Below, one piece after another: positions 21,996-31,319 of a DNA stretch of 64,000 bases. The stretch is from Wujia chipingensis (lineage in GTDB: Bacteria > Bacillota > Clostridia > Lachnospirales > Lachnospiraceae), in contig NZ_CP060632.1 of the NCBI RefSeq assembly GCF_014337155.1, positions 380,001 through 444,000 on the forward strand. Direction: 5' to 3'. Each line of letters begins with the position of its first letter. Position 1 is the first letter of the stretch. Position numbers and translations under genes: made by a program. Below the pieces are notes generated by a model that did no database searches, was not told where the DNA came from, and worked only from the letters and a program-made list of their open reading frames with translations.

Positions 21996-23618
21996 ATGGA
22001 AGAGAAAACAGAACAGGAAACGGTTCAGGAAACGACGTGTAGCGGACATGAACATGAACATGACAAACCGCGATATGGACGACAGAACAAATCTAAATCC
22101 ATTTATATCACGAAGATTGCGATTGTTGTATTTACCCTGATCCTGCAGATCCTTTTCTGGGTATTTCTATATGGAATTGCCAAGAACTACATGTTTTACT
22201 GGAAAACGCTGGCGATTTTGATTTCGGCGACGGTTGTGCTATATATCGTCAATAAGCCAGAAAACCCCGCGTATAAGCTGACGTGGATTCTGCTTATGAT
22301 GGTAACGCCGATCTTAGGCGGTGTGCTGTATATCGCGATTGCTGGTAACCGAACCCGTATGAAGTTTATCCGGGATGCGCAGAAGAATCATCTCGATACA
22401 TTTCAGTATATGCCGAGTGATAAGAGCCGGCAGCGGGAGATCCGGAAGCTGAGTCAGAGTGCGAGTGTGCAGTCGACGTATATTTCCAAGACTGCAGGTT
22501 ATCCGGTGTATAAGAATACCGTTGTGCGTTATTTCCCGCTTGGCGAGGATAATTTTGCGAAGCTTGTGGAAGAATTAAACAATGCAAATCATTTTATATT
22601 TATGGAGTATTTTATCATCAAGCAGGGCGAGATGTGGGATACGATCTTGGAAATCATGGAGCGGAAAGCAAAAGAGGGCGTGGATGTGCGTCTGATCTAT
22701 GATGATTTTGGATGCTCTATGTGGATTCCTTCCCGATTCATCAAGGATATGAAGGAGAAGGGAATCAAGGTTGCAGCGTTTAACCCGATTGGTCCAGTCT
22801 TTAACTTGAGACAGAACAACCGTGACCACCGGAAGATTACGGTCATTGATGGTTATGTCGGATTTACCGGTGGTATCAATCTGGCGGATGAATATATCAA
22901 CAAGAAATCACGGTTTGGACATTGGAAGGATACCGGTATCATGCTGAAGGGCGAGGCTGTCTGGAACCTGACGCTGATGTTCTTGCAGACATGGTTGATG
23001 CTGACCGGCGAGAAAGATGATTATTCGTCGTATTCACCAGAGAAATATCAGGATATGGCATTCTTCTCGGATGGATACATTCAGCCGTATGGCGACACGC
23101 CGGTGGATAATGAGATTGTCGGAGAGAATATCTATCTGAACATGATCAACAAGGCAAAGCATTATGTCTATATCACAACACCGTATCTGATTATTGATAA
23201 TGAGATGGTGACAGCGTTGACACTTGCGGCAAAAAGCGGAATTGATGTGCGCATCATTACGCCGGGTATCCCGGATAAGAAGCTGGTGTATCTGGTAACC
23301 CAGTCATATTACTACCAGTTGATCGAAGCAGGAGTGCGGATCTTCCAGTATACGCCGGGCTTTATCCATGCGAAGACTGTCGTTGTGGACGATAAGGTGG
23401 CAACGGTCGGTACGATCAACTTCGATTACCGGAGTCTGTATTTGCATTTTGAGTGTGGTGTATGGATGTTTAATTGCAGCTCAATCTATGAGATCAAGGA
23501 AGATTATATGGACACACTGGCGAAGTGTGATGAAGTGACAAAGGAGAAGATCCGGGAGACGAGCCGCCTGAAATTGTTCGGACAGAGCCTGCTCCGGTTA
23601 GTAGCCCCGTTGATGTAG
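21996..23618 (+). CDS. cls: cardiolipin synthase
   Basis: About 540 residues. After a polar, Glu/His-rich cytoplasmic start come two to three membrane segments (KIAIVVFTLILQILFWVFL, TLAILISATVVLYIV, ILLMMVTPILGGVLYIAIAG) and then two phospholipase D HKD motifs (HRKITVID at 278, HAKTVVVDD at 458), each followed by the expected G[GT]INF/GGINLADEY. It joins two phosphatidylglycerols into cardiolipin plus glycerol at the membrane. ATG 21936 is in frame but has no ribosome site and lies inside the palindrome; ATG 21996 has GGAG upstream, though with wide spacing. The TetR gene follows 22 nt later. Confidence 0.93.
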   Translation: MEEKTEQETVQETTCSGHEHEHDKPRYGRQNKSKSIYITKIAIVVFTLILQILFWVFLYGIAKNYMFYWKTLAILISATVVLYIVNKPENPAYKLTWILLMMVTPILGGVLYIAIAGNRTRMKFIRDAQKNHLDTFQYMPSDKSRQREIRKLSQSASVQSTYISKTAGYPVYKNTVVRYFPLGEDNFAKLVEELNNANHFIFMEYFIIKQGEMWDTILEIMERKAKEGVDVRLIYDDFGCSMWIPSRFIKDMKEKGIKVAAFNPIGPVFNLRQNNRDHRKITVIDGYVGFTGGINLADEYINKKSRFGHWKDTGIMLKGEAVWNLTLMFLQTWLMLTGEKDDYSSYSPEKYQDMAFFSDGYIQPYGDTPVDNEIVGENIYLNMINKAKHYVYITTPYLIIDNEMVTALTLAAKSGIDVRIITPGIPDKKLVYLVTQSYYYQLIEAGVRIFQYTPGFIHAKTVVVDDKVATVGTINFDYRSLYLHFECGVWMFNCSSIYEIKEDYMDTLAKCDEVTKEKIRETSRLKLFGQSLLRLVAPLM

Positions 23619-23640
23619 CTGTGAAGAAAGAAGGAACGTT

Positions 23641-24213
23641 ATGCAGCAAAGAGGAAAAAAAGGAAATACCGACGATCTGCTTGCAGCAAGTTTCAAGGAG
23701 CTTCTGTGCAAGGCACCGATGGAGAAGATCACCATCAAGGATATCACAGACAAGGCAGGTGTGATCCGACCGACATTTTACAATCATTTTGCAGACAAAT
23801 ATGCACTGCTTGAATACATTGTACGGCATGATCTGCTCGAACCAATCAAGCCGCTCCTGTTAAACGATATGATACAGGAAGGTTTGACATTGCTTTTTTC
23901 AAGCATGCAGAATGAGCGCGCTTTTTATGAGCGGGCGGTGTGTATCGATGGACAGAACTCTTTTGAGAGTATTGCGCGTAGCGAAGTGTCGAAGCTTCTG
24001 TTAGAGATTATCGATCAGAAGAAACAGGGCAAAAGCCACAAATACGCATGGCTTGATCGTCAGATTATTGCAGAATACTACGCGAACTCGATGTGCTATG
24101 TAGCGATTGCGTGGATTAAACGTGATTATATGATCTCGCCGAAGGATCTGTCAGAGGTTTACAAGTATCTGACAAAGTCTTCGATGATGGATGTCTTGAA
24201 TGAGTTAGTATAG
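23641..24213 (+). CDS. TetR/AcrR family transcriptional regulator
   Basis: 190 residues. The N-terminal helix-turn-helix (KITIKDITDKAGVIRPTFYN followed by HFADKYALLEYIV) is the TetR signature, and the C-terminal half (YANSMCYVAIAWIKRDYMIS) resembles the DhaS-like TetR_C subgroup. It lies 22 nt behind cls and upstream of the MMPL transporter, which it probably represses. CTATACAT/ATGTATAG repeats just after the gene are candidate operators. The ligand is unknown. Confidence 0.92.
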   Translation: MQQRGKKGNTDDLLAASFKELLCKAPMEKITIKDITDKAGVIRPTFYNHFADKYALLEYIVRHDLLEPIKPLLLNDMIQEGLTLLFSSMQNERAFYERAVCIDGQNSFESIARSEVSKLLLEIIDQKKQGKSHKYAWLDRQIIAEYYANSMCYVAIAWIKRDYMISPKDLSEVYKYLTKSSMMDVLNELV

Positions 24214-24214
24214 T

Positions 24215-24271
24215 CTATACATAAAATTTATGGATGTATAGCAAAATAAACACATTTAGACTTATGTATAG
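24215..24271. promoter_or_regulatory. operator-like repeats between tetR and the MMPL gene
   Basis: CTATACAT (24215-24222) and ATGTATAG (24234-24241) form an inverted pair, and a third ATGTATAG lies at 24264-24271. They stand before a terminator (24292-24326), so they would control a promoter located upstream of it, or the transcript reading through. Confidence 0.5.
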
Positions 24272-24291
24272 AAAACACAAACAAACAACTT

Positions 24292-24326
24292 GGATTGAAT
24301 ATTCAATATATTCAATCCTTTTTTTA
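24292..24326 (+). terminator. Rho-independent terminator of cls-tetR
   Basis: GGATTGAAT pairs with ATTCAATCC, followed by a run of at least seven T. Confidence 0.88.
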
Positions 24327-24383
24327 TTATAGGGGTGCAATGAAGATGAGAGAATAAAAAGAAGAAAGAAAGGTGGATGACTC

Positions 24384-26474
24384 GTGATTCATTTTGGTAA
24401 ATGGGTAGTGAAACACAAAGTACTGATTCTGGTGATAGCAGTCCTGCTTTTGATCCCGTCAGCATTTGGATATTTTCACACTCGTGTAAACTACGACATT
24501 TTAAATTATCTTCCGGACGACATCGAGACGATGAAAGGTCAGGAGATCATGGTGGACGAATTTGGTACCGGTGCATTTTCCGTGTGCGTGGTAGAAGGTA
24601 TGTCAGACAAAGACATATCTGCTATGCGTAAGGAAATGTGCAAGGTCGAGGGCGTCAAGGATGTTTTATGGTATGACTCCTTCATGGACTTGTCCGTTCC
24701 GATCGATTTACTTCCGGACAGCATCAAGGATGTATTTGTAAATAAGGATGCAGATTCGACAATCATGTTTGTCTTGTATCCGAATTCCATTTCTGCAGAT
24801 GAGACAATGGAAGCGATCGAAAGCCTGCGTAAGGTTATGAACAAGCAGTGCTTCCTCTCAGGTATGTCTGCAGTCGTTACAGATACGAAGAACCTCTCCA
24901 ACAAAGAAACACCGATCTATGTATTGATCGCGGTTATTCTTTCGACGATCGTTCTGGCGCTTGCGATGGATTCCGCTATCATCCCGGTTTTCTTCCTGTT
25001 GAGTATAGGTATGGCGATTGTTTATAACTTAGGTACGAACGTGATCAAGGGAGAAATCTCCTACGTGACACAGGCACTGGCGGCGGTTTTGCAGTTAGGC
25101 GTTACGATGGATTACTCGATCTTCCTGTGGCACAGCTACGAAGAGAAGCAGCAGGTATATCCGGGTGATAAGAACCGTGCGATGGCACATGCAATTTCCA
25201 ACACGATTTCATCTGTTGTTGGTAGTTCCATCACAACCGTAGCCGGATTTATCGCACTTTGCTTCATGAGCTTCACACTTGGTATGGATCTTGGTGTGGT
25301 TATGGCAAAGGGTGTTGTATTTGGAGTTATCTGTTGTGTAACCGTATTGCCATCTATGGTTTTGATTTTCGACAAGGCAATCGAGAAGACAAAGCATAAG
25401 GTTATTTTGCCGGATCTCTCCAGAATATCGAAATGGGTAGTAAATCATTTCTACATATTTATTATCCTGTTCTTTATCCTGATTGGCCCAGCCATTTATG
25501 GATATACACATAATACCGTATATTATGATCTGGCAGGTACACTGCCGAAGAGCTTGGAGAGTATCACAGCGAACGACAAGCTGGAAGAACAGTATCACAT
25601 GGGTGCAACTCACATGGTACTTTTAAATAAGGATACTTCAAGCAAAGATGTTGTGAAGATGACAAAAGAGATGGAACAGGTCGACGGTGTCAATGCGGTA
25701 CTGAGTCTGGACAGCGTGATCGGAACGACGATTCCAAAGTCTATGCTTCCAAGTGATATCGTAGATGTATTTGAGAGTGGCGACTATAAGATGATGTTGA
25801 TCATGTCCGAATATGCAGTTGCTTCGGATGAGGTCAATGCACAGTGTGATACATTAAAGAAGATTGTAAAGGAATATGATGAGACTGGTATGCTGATCGG
25901 TGAAGCACCTTGTACAAAGGATCTGATTGATATTACCGATGAGGATTTCAAGATGGTTAGTGCGGTATCCATCGGCGTGATCTTCATTATTATCGCAATC
26001 GTATTCAAGTCTATTACGCTTCCAATTATATTGGTATCCGTCATTGAGTTTGCGATTTTCATCAACATGGGTATTCCAACGTATACCAAGACGACACTTC
26101 CGTTTATCGCGTCAATCGTAATCGGAACGATACAGCTTGGTGCGACCGTTGACTATGCGATCCTGATGACGAACAAATATAAACGTGCGAGATATCATGG
26201 CGCAGAGAAGAAGGAAGCAGTGATCGAGGCAATGCAGGGTTCTGTACAGTCAATCGTTGTCAGTGCGTTGAGCTTCTTTGCAGCGACATTCGGTGTTGGC
26301 CTTTATTCAAACATTGATATGATCAGCTCTCTGTGTACATTGATGGCACGCGGTGCGTTAATCAGTATGGTAGTTGTTATTCTGTTGCTGCCAACGATGT
26401 TTATGATCTTCGATAAGGTCATCATTCATACAAGCGCAGGCTTCCGAAACAAAGAAAAACAGATCGAAAAGTAA
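24384..26474 (+). CDS. MMPL/RND family transporter
   Basis: 696 residues starting at GTG with AAAGGTGG upstream. It has two homologous halves, each with a leading membrane helix, an outer domain (NYDILNYLPDDIETMKGQE; VYYDLAGTLPKSLESITAND) and five clustered membrane helices containing the family pattern LQLGVTMDYSIFLWHSYEE and IQLGATVDYAILMTNKYKR. The Asp residues there are the proton-relay positions of MMPL/SSD proteins. Twelve membrane segments in all. It probably exports lipids or amphiphilic drugs. TetR lies upstream and the secreted repeat protein downstream, a recurring three-gene arrangement. Confidence 0.93.
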   Translation: MIHFGKWVVKHKVLILVIAVLLLIPSAFGYFHTRVNYDILNYLPDDIETMKGQEIMVDEFGTGAFSVCVVEGMSDKDISAMRKEMCKVEGVKDVLWYDSFMDLSVPIDLLPDSIKDVFVNKDADSTIMFVLYPNSISADETMEAIESLRKVMNKQCFLSGMSAVVTDTKNLSNKETPIYVLIAVILSTIVLALAMDSAIIPVFFLLSIGMAIVYNLGTNVIKGEISYVTQALAAVLQLGVTMDYSIFLWHSYEEKQQVYPGDKNRAMAHAISNTISSVVGSSITTVAGFIALCFMSFTLGMDLGVVMAKGVVFGVICCVTVLPSMVLIFDKAIEKTKHKVILPDLSRISKWVVNHFYIFIILFFILIGPAIYGYTHNTVYYDLAGTLPKSLESITANDKLEEQYHMGATHMVLLNKDTSSKDVVKMTKEMEQVDGVNAVLSLDSVIGTTIPKSMLPSDIVDVFESGDYKMMLIMSEYAVASDEVNAQCDTLKKIVKEYDETGMLIGEAPCTKDLIDITDEDFKMVSAVSIGVIFIIIAIVFKSITLPIILVSVIEFAIFINMGIPTYTKTTLPFIASIVIGTIQLGATVDYAILMTNKYKRARYHGAEKKEAVIEAMQGSVQSIVVSALSFFAATFGVGLYSNIDMISSLCTLMARGALISMVVVILLLPTMFMIFDKVIIHTSAGFRNKEKQIEK

Positions 26475-26509
26475 TCAGGTTGGAAAGCATTTCGAAAGGA
26501 GAATACGTT

Positions 26510-28672
26510 ATGAAGCGTTTAAATAAGAAAGAATGGAAGAAAACGACAAAGTATATCGCAGGTTCTGCCGGAGCTGTTTCACTGGCAGTGGCTTCCTGCG
26601 TAGCCGGAATCACAGGCAGTACAGATGTGACAAAGTATGACAAGGAATACCTTGCCGGAGATGATAAGGCAAGCGATACCGACGCAACGACAGTCATGAA
26701 TACGGATGAGCTGGCAGATACGCTCGCTGAAAATGTAAATATGACAGAGAAGGATGTCGACAAGGACGAGACCGTTTATGTATTTGCTAAGGCAAATGGC
26801 GATGTCGATAACATCTTAGTCAATGAGACATTGAAGAACCGTGACAAGAGCGACAAGATTGAAGATACAACCGATCTGAAGGATATCGTAAATGTCAAGG
26901 GCGACGAGACATTTACACAGAACGGCAACAAGATCACATGGGATGCTGCCGGAAATGAGATCAGCTATCAGGGAACAACGGATAAGGAGCTTCCGGTCTC
27001 TGTGAAGGCAACTTATTATCTGGATGGAAATGAAATTTCTCCAGAAGACCTGGCAGGTAAGAGTGGTAAGGTAAAGATTCGTCTGGATTATACAAGCAAC
27101 GAAACAGTAACGAAGGAAGTAAATGGCAAGGACGAGGATATCTCCGTACCATTCGTTGCAGTATCCGGCATGGTGCTTGGCAACAACTTCAAGAATATTC
27201 AGGTTACAAATGGTAAATACCTCACACAGGGCGAGAGCAATATCGTTGTCGGTTATGCGATTCCTGGACTGGATGATGGCGTAAAGGATGCAGCCGCAGA
27301 TCTGGATACAGAGATTCCAGAATATGTAGAGGTGAGTGCAGATGTGACAGACTTCTCACTGGATATGACAGTGACACTGCTTGTCAATGGCTCTGAGATG
27401 AATTTCTCTGGCGGCGTGGATCTGACAGACCTCGATAAGCTGACAGACAGCCTGAGCAGTGCTGGTGACCAGCTGGCAGATGGCTCTGGTGAGCTTTCCG
27501 ATGGAGCAACACAGGTATCCGATGGCGCAGGTACATTGGCAGATAAGATGGGTGATCTGACATCCGGTGCCGGAAGCCTGAAGGCAGGTATGGAAAGCCT
27601 GTCAAGTTCCTCTGGAGATCTTTCAAATGGCGTCAGCGTAATCAACCAGAGTGCACAGGCAATCGCAGCAGGTGTCAATACACTGGATACAGCTGTTAAC
27701 ACAAAGATGACAGAAGAAGAGCAGGCTGCTGTCGCAAAGCAGGCAGCTTCGCAGGTTTCTGCAAGTGTGGAAGCACAGTTCGCAGCAGGAACGGACACAT
27801 ACAATTATATTTATAATTCAGCAGTAAACAATTACACAACAAGTATGAGTAATGCAACGGATCAGATTGCGCAGGCATACATTAATTCTGACGCATATAC
27901 AGCATTTTATAATGCAGCACTTTCATCCAAGGCGATGGAATATGCTACGGAGAATGCTCCAAAATTGATGCAGGCATATAATCTGGATTATCAGACGGCG
28001 TTTAATCAGGCATATAATGGTGCGCTTCAGAATGCAGAACTGCAAGCAGGAGTTGCTGCAAGTGTACAGGGCGCATTCAAGCAGATGGCACAGCAAACAA
28101 CCACATCTCTTGCAGAAGGCGGCAAGGCAGCCATCGGTCAGTCCGTTGTAGATGCATGTAAGTCTGCCGCTACACAGGCAGCTTCGCAGGCAGCCGGTCA
28201 GGCAGCCGTACAGGGCGCTGAGACAGCAAAGGCAACGATTGCTTCCCAGATCGAAGCAACACAGGCAAATGGTTACAGCTTAGTAAGCGGCGCAAATGCA
28301 CTGGCACAGGGAACATCAACTCTGGCAGGCTCGATACCAGCATTGAAGAATGGTATCAGCCAGTTGGTGAGTGGCGCAAATGCATTGGCAAGTGGTGCCG
28401 GACAGTTGAAGGATGGTGCTGTGACACTGGCAGATGGCGCATCACAGGTAGCAGATGGCGCAGGTACCTTGAATGAGAGTCTTGTAACTTTGAACAATGA
28501 GGCAATCAAGAAGATGATCAGCGCATACAACGGCGATGTGAAGGATTCTGTTGAGAGACTGCAGGCAGCAATGGAAGCAGCAACCGAGTATGACAGCTTC
28601 GGTGGAAAGCCAGACAACACAGCCGGTGTGACAAAATTCATTATCAAGACAGCAGCTATAGCTGCTGAGTAA
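26510..28672 (+). CDS. exported protein with YhgE/Pip-type repeats, partner of the MMPL transporter
   Basis: About 720 residues. RBS AAAGGAG at 26495-26501 fixes the start at ATG 26510 rather than the in-frame 26480. The N-terminus is basic, then hydrophobic (TKYIAGSAGAVSLAVASCVAG), a signal or anchor. A beta-rich region (about 45-290) is followed by two blocks of hinge-like Leu/Gly repeats (GAGTLADKMGDLTSGAGSLK; GANALASGAGQLKDGAVTLA) flanking an Ala/Gln-rich helical stretch. Such repeats occur in YhgE/Pip proteins and in extracellular partners of MMPL pumps. Unlike YhgE, it has no C-terminal membrane domain and ends at IIKTAAIAAE. It starts 35 nt after the transporter gene. Confidence 0.82.
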   Translation: MKRLNKKEWKKTTKYIAGSAGAVSLAVASCVAGITGSTDVTKYDKEYLAGDDKASDTDATTVMNTDELADTLAENVNMTEKDVDKDETVYVFAKANGDVDNILVNETLKNRDKSDKIEDTTDLKDIVNVKGDETFTQNGNKITWDAAGNEISYQGTTDKELPVSVKATYYLDGNEISPEDLAGKSGKVKIRLDYTSNETVTKEVNGKDEDISVPFVAVSGMVLGNNFKNIQVTNGKYLTQGESNIVVGYAIPGLDDGVKDAAADLDTEIPEYVEVSADVTDFSLDMTVTLLVNGSEMNFSGGVDLTDLDKLTDSLSSAGDQLADGSGELSDGATQVSDGAGTLADKMGDLTSGAGSLKAGMESLSSSSGDLSNGVSVINQSAQAIAAGVNTLDTAVNTKMTEEEQAAVAKQAASQVSASVEAQFAAGTDTYNYIYNSAVNNYTTSMSNATDQIAQAYINSDAYTAFYNAALSSKAMEYATENAPKLMQAYNLDYQTAFNQAYNGALQNAELQAGVAASVQGAFKQMAQQTTTSLAEGGKAAIGQSVVDACKSAATQAASQAAGQAAVQGAETAKATIASQIEATQANGYSLVSGANALAQGTSTLAGSIPALKNGISQLVSGANALASGAGQLKDGAVTLADGASQVADGAGTLNESLVTLNNEAIKKMISAYNGDVKDSVERLQAAMEAATEYDSFGGKPDNTAGVTKFIIKTAAIAAE

Positions 28673-28710
28673 TATACATTGGTTTCATCAACCAATTCTT
28701 CTCCCCCGCA

Positions 28711-28743
28711 AAACGCGTCGGCACAAGCCGGCGCGTTTTTTTG
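28711..28743 (+). terminator. Rho-independent terminator of the MMPL operon
   Basis: AAACGCGTCGGC pairs with GCCGGCGCGTTT (one T-G wobble), loop ACAA, then a run of T. Confidence 0.93.
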
Positions 28744-28762
28744 TATTTAAAGAAAAATACAG

Positions 28763-28791
28763 TTGAAACATGTAGAGTGGTCGGATATAAT
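28763..28791 (+). promoter_or_regulatory. promoter of the methyltransferase-membrane protein unit
   Basis: TTGAAA at 28763-28768, a 17-nt spacer, and TATAAT at 28786-28791. Confidence 0.75.
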
Positions 28792-28821
28792 AAAGCCATA
28801 TATGGGAAAAAGAGGCTTGCT

Positions 28822-30033
28822 ATGGAGAAAATAAAAGAACAGATCGAGCGGCTGCTTCCGCAGATGACGCGGATCATCGTGAGTAACCGGCTGGATAAGA
28901 CATATCAATATCGAAAAGTGGAAGTTACATGGACGACGGTGCGTGGGAAAGAACTTTGCCAGATTGCGGCGTATACGGAAAAGCAGGTCTTTCAGGAAAA
29001 TGTTGATGTAGAGGAACTTGCAGGCAAGCTGCTTGTGCATTTCCCGGAGCATCTGTGCCAGATGAATATATTCACAGAAGAAAAAGAATATAGTTTTAAG
29101 ATGACGAAGAAAGGCAAACTGCTGACGAACGCAACCAGACTTCCGGCAAAACAGTCGGGAACATCAAAACTGGCGAAGACAAGCGGCAGCGATGTAGCGG
29201 ATCTGGCAGATAAGATGAACAGCCGCCGGGGCGAACACAACCGGAAGAAGAATTATATTTTACAGGAGGGCATGACAGTTCCGCCACTTGTGGATATGGG
29301 TATATTCACGAAAGAGGGGAAGGTTGTCCGTTCCATGTATGACAAGTACAAACAGATCAATCGCTTCGTGGAGCTTGTTGATGATGTGCTGAAAAATGAA
29401 ACAAAGGATGAGATCCACATTCTGGACTTTGGATGTGGCAAATCGTACCTGACATTTGTCCTCTATTATTATATAGTAGAAATCCGAAAGAAAAAGGCGG
29501 AAATCATCGGACTGGATCTGAAAGCGGATGTGATAAAACACTGCAATGAGACGGCGGAGAAGTACGGCTATGACCATCTGCATTTTGAACTTGGAGATAT
29601 CAACGGCTATAAGACGAAAATGCCGGTTGACATGGTTGTGACATTGTATGCGTGCGATACGGCGACTGATTATGCGTTGTTCAACGCTGTACAGTGGAAT
29701 GCAAAATATATTTTATCTGTGCCGTGCTGCCAGCATGAAGTAAACGGACAGATCGAAAGCGAATTGCTGGCACCGATGATGGAATATGGCATCATCAAAG
29801 AACGTATGGCGGCACTTGCGACGGATGCGATACGTGCCAATATGCTAACGTACCGTGGGTACAAGACACAGATTCTGGAGTTTGTGGATTTTGCACATTC
29901 ACCGAAGAATCTGTTGATACGTGCTGTAAAATCTGCAATCCCGAAAGAAAAACGGGAGCGCAGTTTACAGGAAGTTGAACGCATGTGCGAGGAGATGCAC
30001 ATCGTTCCTTCTATATATAATCTACTAAAGTAG
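28822..30033 (+). CDS. class I SAM-dependent methyltransferase, GSTCD/METTL25-like C-terminal domain
   Basis: 403 residues. The N-terminal 140 residues have no recognised motif. From about residue 195 comes a methyltransferase fold: motif I IHILDFGCGKSYLTF, acidic IIGLDLKADVIKHCNETAEK, and the late segment SVPCCQHEVNGQI. The Cys-Cys-Gln-His feature is shared by a group of bacterial and eukaryotic methyltransferases, some annotated as Methyltransf_32, whose substrates are mostly unknown. Start ATG 28822 has AAGAGG 6 nt upstream. An in-frame ATG at 28741 would begin inside the terminator and precede the promoter, so it is rejected. Confidence 0.82.
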   Translation: MEKIKEQIERLLPQMTRIIVSNRLDKTYQYRKVEVTWTTVRGKELCQIAAYTEKQVFQENVDVEELAGKLLVHFPEHLCQMNIFTEEKEYSFKMTKKGKLLTNATRLPAKQSGTSKLAKTSGSDVADLADKMNSRRGEHNRKKNYILQEGMTVPPLVDMGIFTKEGKVVRSMYDKYKQINRFVELVDDVLKNETKDEIHILDFGCGKSYLTFVLYYYIVEIRKKKAEIIGLDLKADVIKHCNETAEKYGYDHLHFELGDINGYKTKMPVDMVVTLYACDTATDYALFNAVQWNAKYILSVPCCQHEVNGQIESELLAPMMEYGIIKERMAALATDAIRANMLTYRGYKTQILEFVDFAHSPKNLLIRAVKSAIPKEKRERSLQEVERMCEEMHIVPSIYNLLK

Positions 30034-30058
30034 AAGAGAGGGAAGAGGAGGAAAAATT

Positions 30059-30934
30059 ATGAAACCAAAGAAAGAGAACAAAAAAGGCGGTGCAATCGTC
30101 AGCCTGATCGTCGGAATTATTTTCGTGCTGCTGGCAATCATGTGCTTCATCGGGGACATGGATTATCTGCTTGGAGGCAAAGCAAAAGATTTGAATGAGA
30201 TTGCAGCCAATGTCCGCCCGCAGAAGGACGATCACGTAAGAACAGACAGTTACCTTGTACTTGGTAACTTCGCAGAGACAAAGCATTACATCAATGGCGT
30301 TATCCCGGCAGGCAAGGAACAGCATTACGCGATCGTACTTGGTGATGATAACATGGATGATATTACGGATGCGAAGATTATCGTACTTACCGTGAAGAAC
30401 AAGAAAACGATTAAGAAGTTAGACGAGCTTGCAAATGATGATAATGCAAACTTCAGCGATGCAATTGCAATCGAAGGACAGATCCGTACACTGGATCCGG
30501 AAATCGAAGGCTATTACAGAGATGCACTGGCGTCATCCGGCATTGCAGATTACTGCGATTATTATACGGTTGCAGTCGATGCTACACAGACAAGATTTTT
30601 TGGCTGGATGATCGTGCTTGGCGCTCTGGCAATCGGCGTGCTCTGTATAATTGCATTCGCAAAGATTAACAAACAGATTAAGAATGAGAAGAATCTTGCT
30701 TATACAAATGCAACACCGGCGATGGGACAGCCGGGCAATCCGTATGTGAATCCGGTAACCGGACAGCCATATGATGCAGGTGTGGTAAATCCAGTCACTG
30801 GACAGGCATATAACCAGACACCGGATGCAGGATATGGACAGGCACCAAATCAGACTTACAACCAGACACCGGATGGTGCACCAAGTGTTCCATATACACC
30901 GGGACAGAATACAGACAACAATCCGTATTCATAA
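30059..30934 (+). CDS. two-pass membrane protein with Pro/Gln-rich tail, unknown function
   Basis: 291 residues. Membrane segment 1 at about 12-32 (IVSLIVGIIFVLLAIMCFIG), an outer acidic domain to about 180, and membrane segment 2 at about 182-204 (FGWMIVLGALAIGVLCIIAF). The cytoplasmic tail is repetitive, with NPVTGQPYDAG and NPVTGQAYNQT units and several YNQTPDGA-like units, ending NPYS. The layout resembles Lachnospiraceae DUF6709-type proteins, but I am not certain of that name. It starts 25 nt after the methyltransferase with AGAGGAGG upstream and is co-transcribed with it. Confidence 0.75.
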   Translation: MKPKKENKKGGAIVSLIVGIIFVLLAIMCFIGDMDYLLGGKAKDLNEIAANVRPQKDDHVRTDSYLVLGNFAETKHYINGVIPAGKEQHYAIVLGDDNMDDITDAKIIVLTVKNKKTIKKLDELANDDNANFSDAIAIEGQIRTLDPEIEGYYRDALASSGIADYCDYYTVAVDATQTRFFGWMIVLGALAIGVLCIIAFAKINKQIKNEKNLAYTNATPAMGQPGNPYVNPVTGQPYDAGVVNPVTGQAYNQTPDAGYGQAPNQTYNQTPDGAPSVPYTPGQNTDNNPYS

Positions 30935-31037
30935 CAGACATTATTATAGAAGAAACACACAAAAATATCAAAAAGATACGGAATCTGGCAGACAATACCA
31001 GCGTATCGAAAAAAATACAAAAAAATAAAAAAAACTC

Positions 31038-31066
31038 TTGCATTTACAGGTGGTATTGAGTATAAT
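31038..31066 (+). promoter_or_regulatory. promoter of the S10-spc-alpha operon
   Basis: TTGCAT at 31038-31043, a 17-nt spacer, and TATAAT at 31061-31066. A hairpin at 30975-31007 lies just upstream, followed by A-rich sequence. Confidence 0.85.
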
Positions 31067-31072
31067 AACCCT

Positions 31073-31319
31073 TGCTGTGACATTGATAGCGTAGAAGCGA
31101 AGGTTGCTATGCATGACATAGGTTTTTCGTGGAGCGAATGTCAATTAACGATAACTGGCGACAAGTCACTGTACTCAATAACCATCTGGCAATGCCAGAG
31201 ATGACGTGTGAAGATATCTGAAACACCTTGGTGTGAGATAAGATAAGAAACACACGGGAAAGTTGTACAGTCACCACTTGTCGTACTACAAAAAGTGCGA
31301 AAAGGAGGCGGCTTTTTTT
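31073..31319 (+). promoter_or_regulatory. structured 5' leader of the S10 operon
   Basis: About 250 nt of untranslated leader with several hairpins: ATAGC/GCTAT (31086-31110), TGACAT/ATGTCA (31114-31143), CAT-CTGGC/GCCAG-ATG (31183-31203) and ACACC/GGTGT (about 31233-31244). Right before rpsJ the ribosome site AAAGGAGG lies in a loop between AAAAAG (31290-31295) and CTTTTTTT (31312-31318), a terminator-like arrangement ending at the start codon. In several bacteria L4 represses this operon through its leader. Whether that holds here is inference. Confidence 0.6.

Noticed and set aside
31263..31319. In-frame extension of rpsJ to 31263
   Set aside because: It has no ribosome site and S10 begins at 31320; the extension is structured leader.
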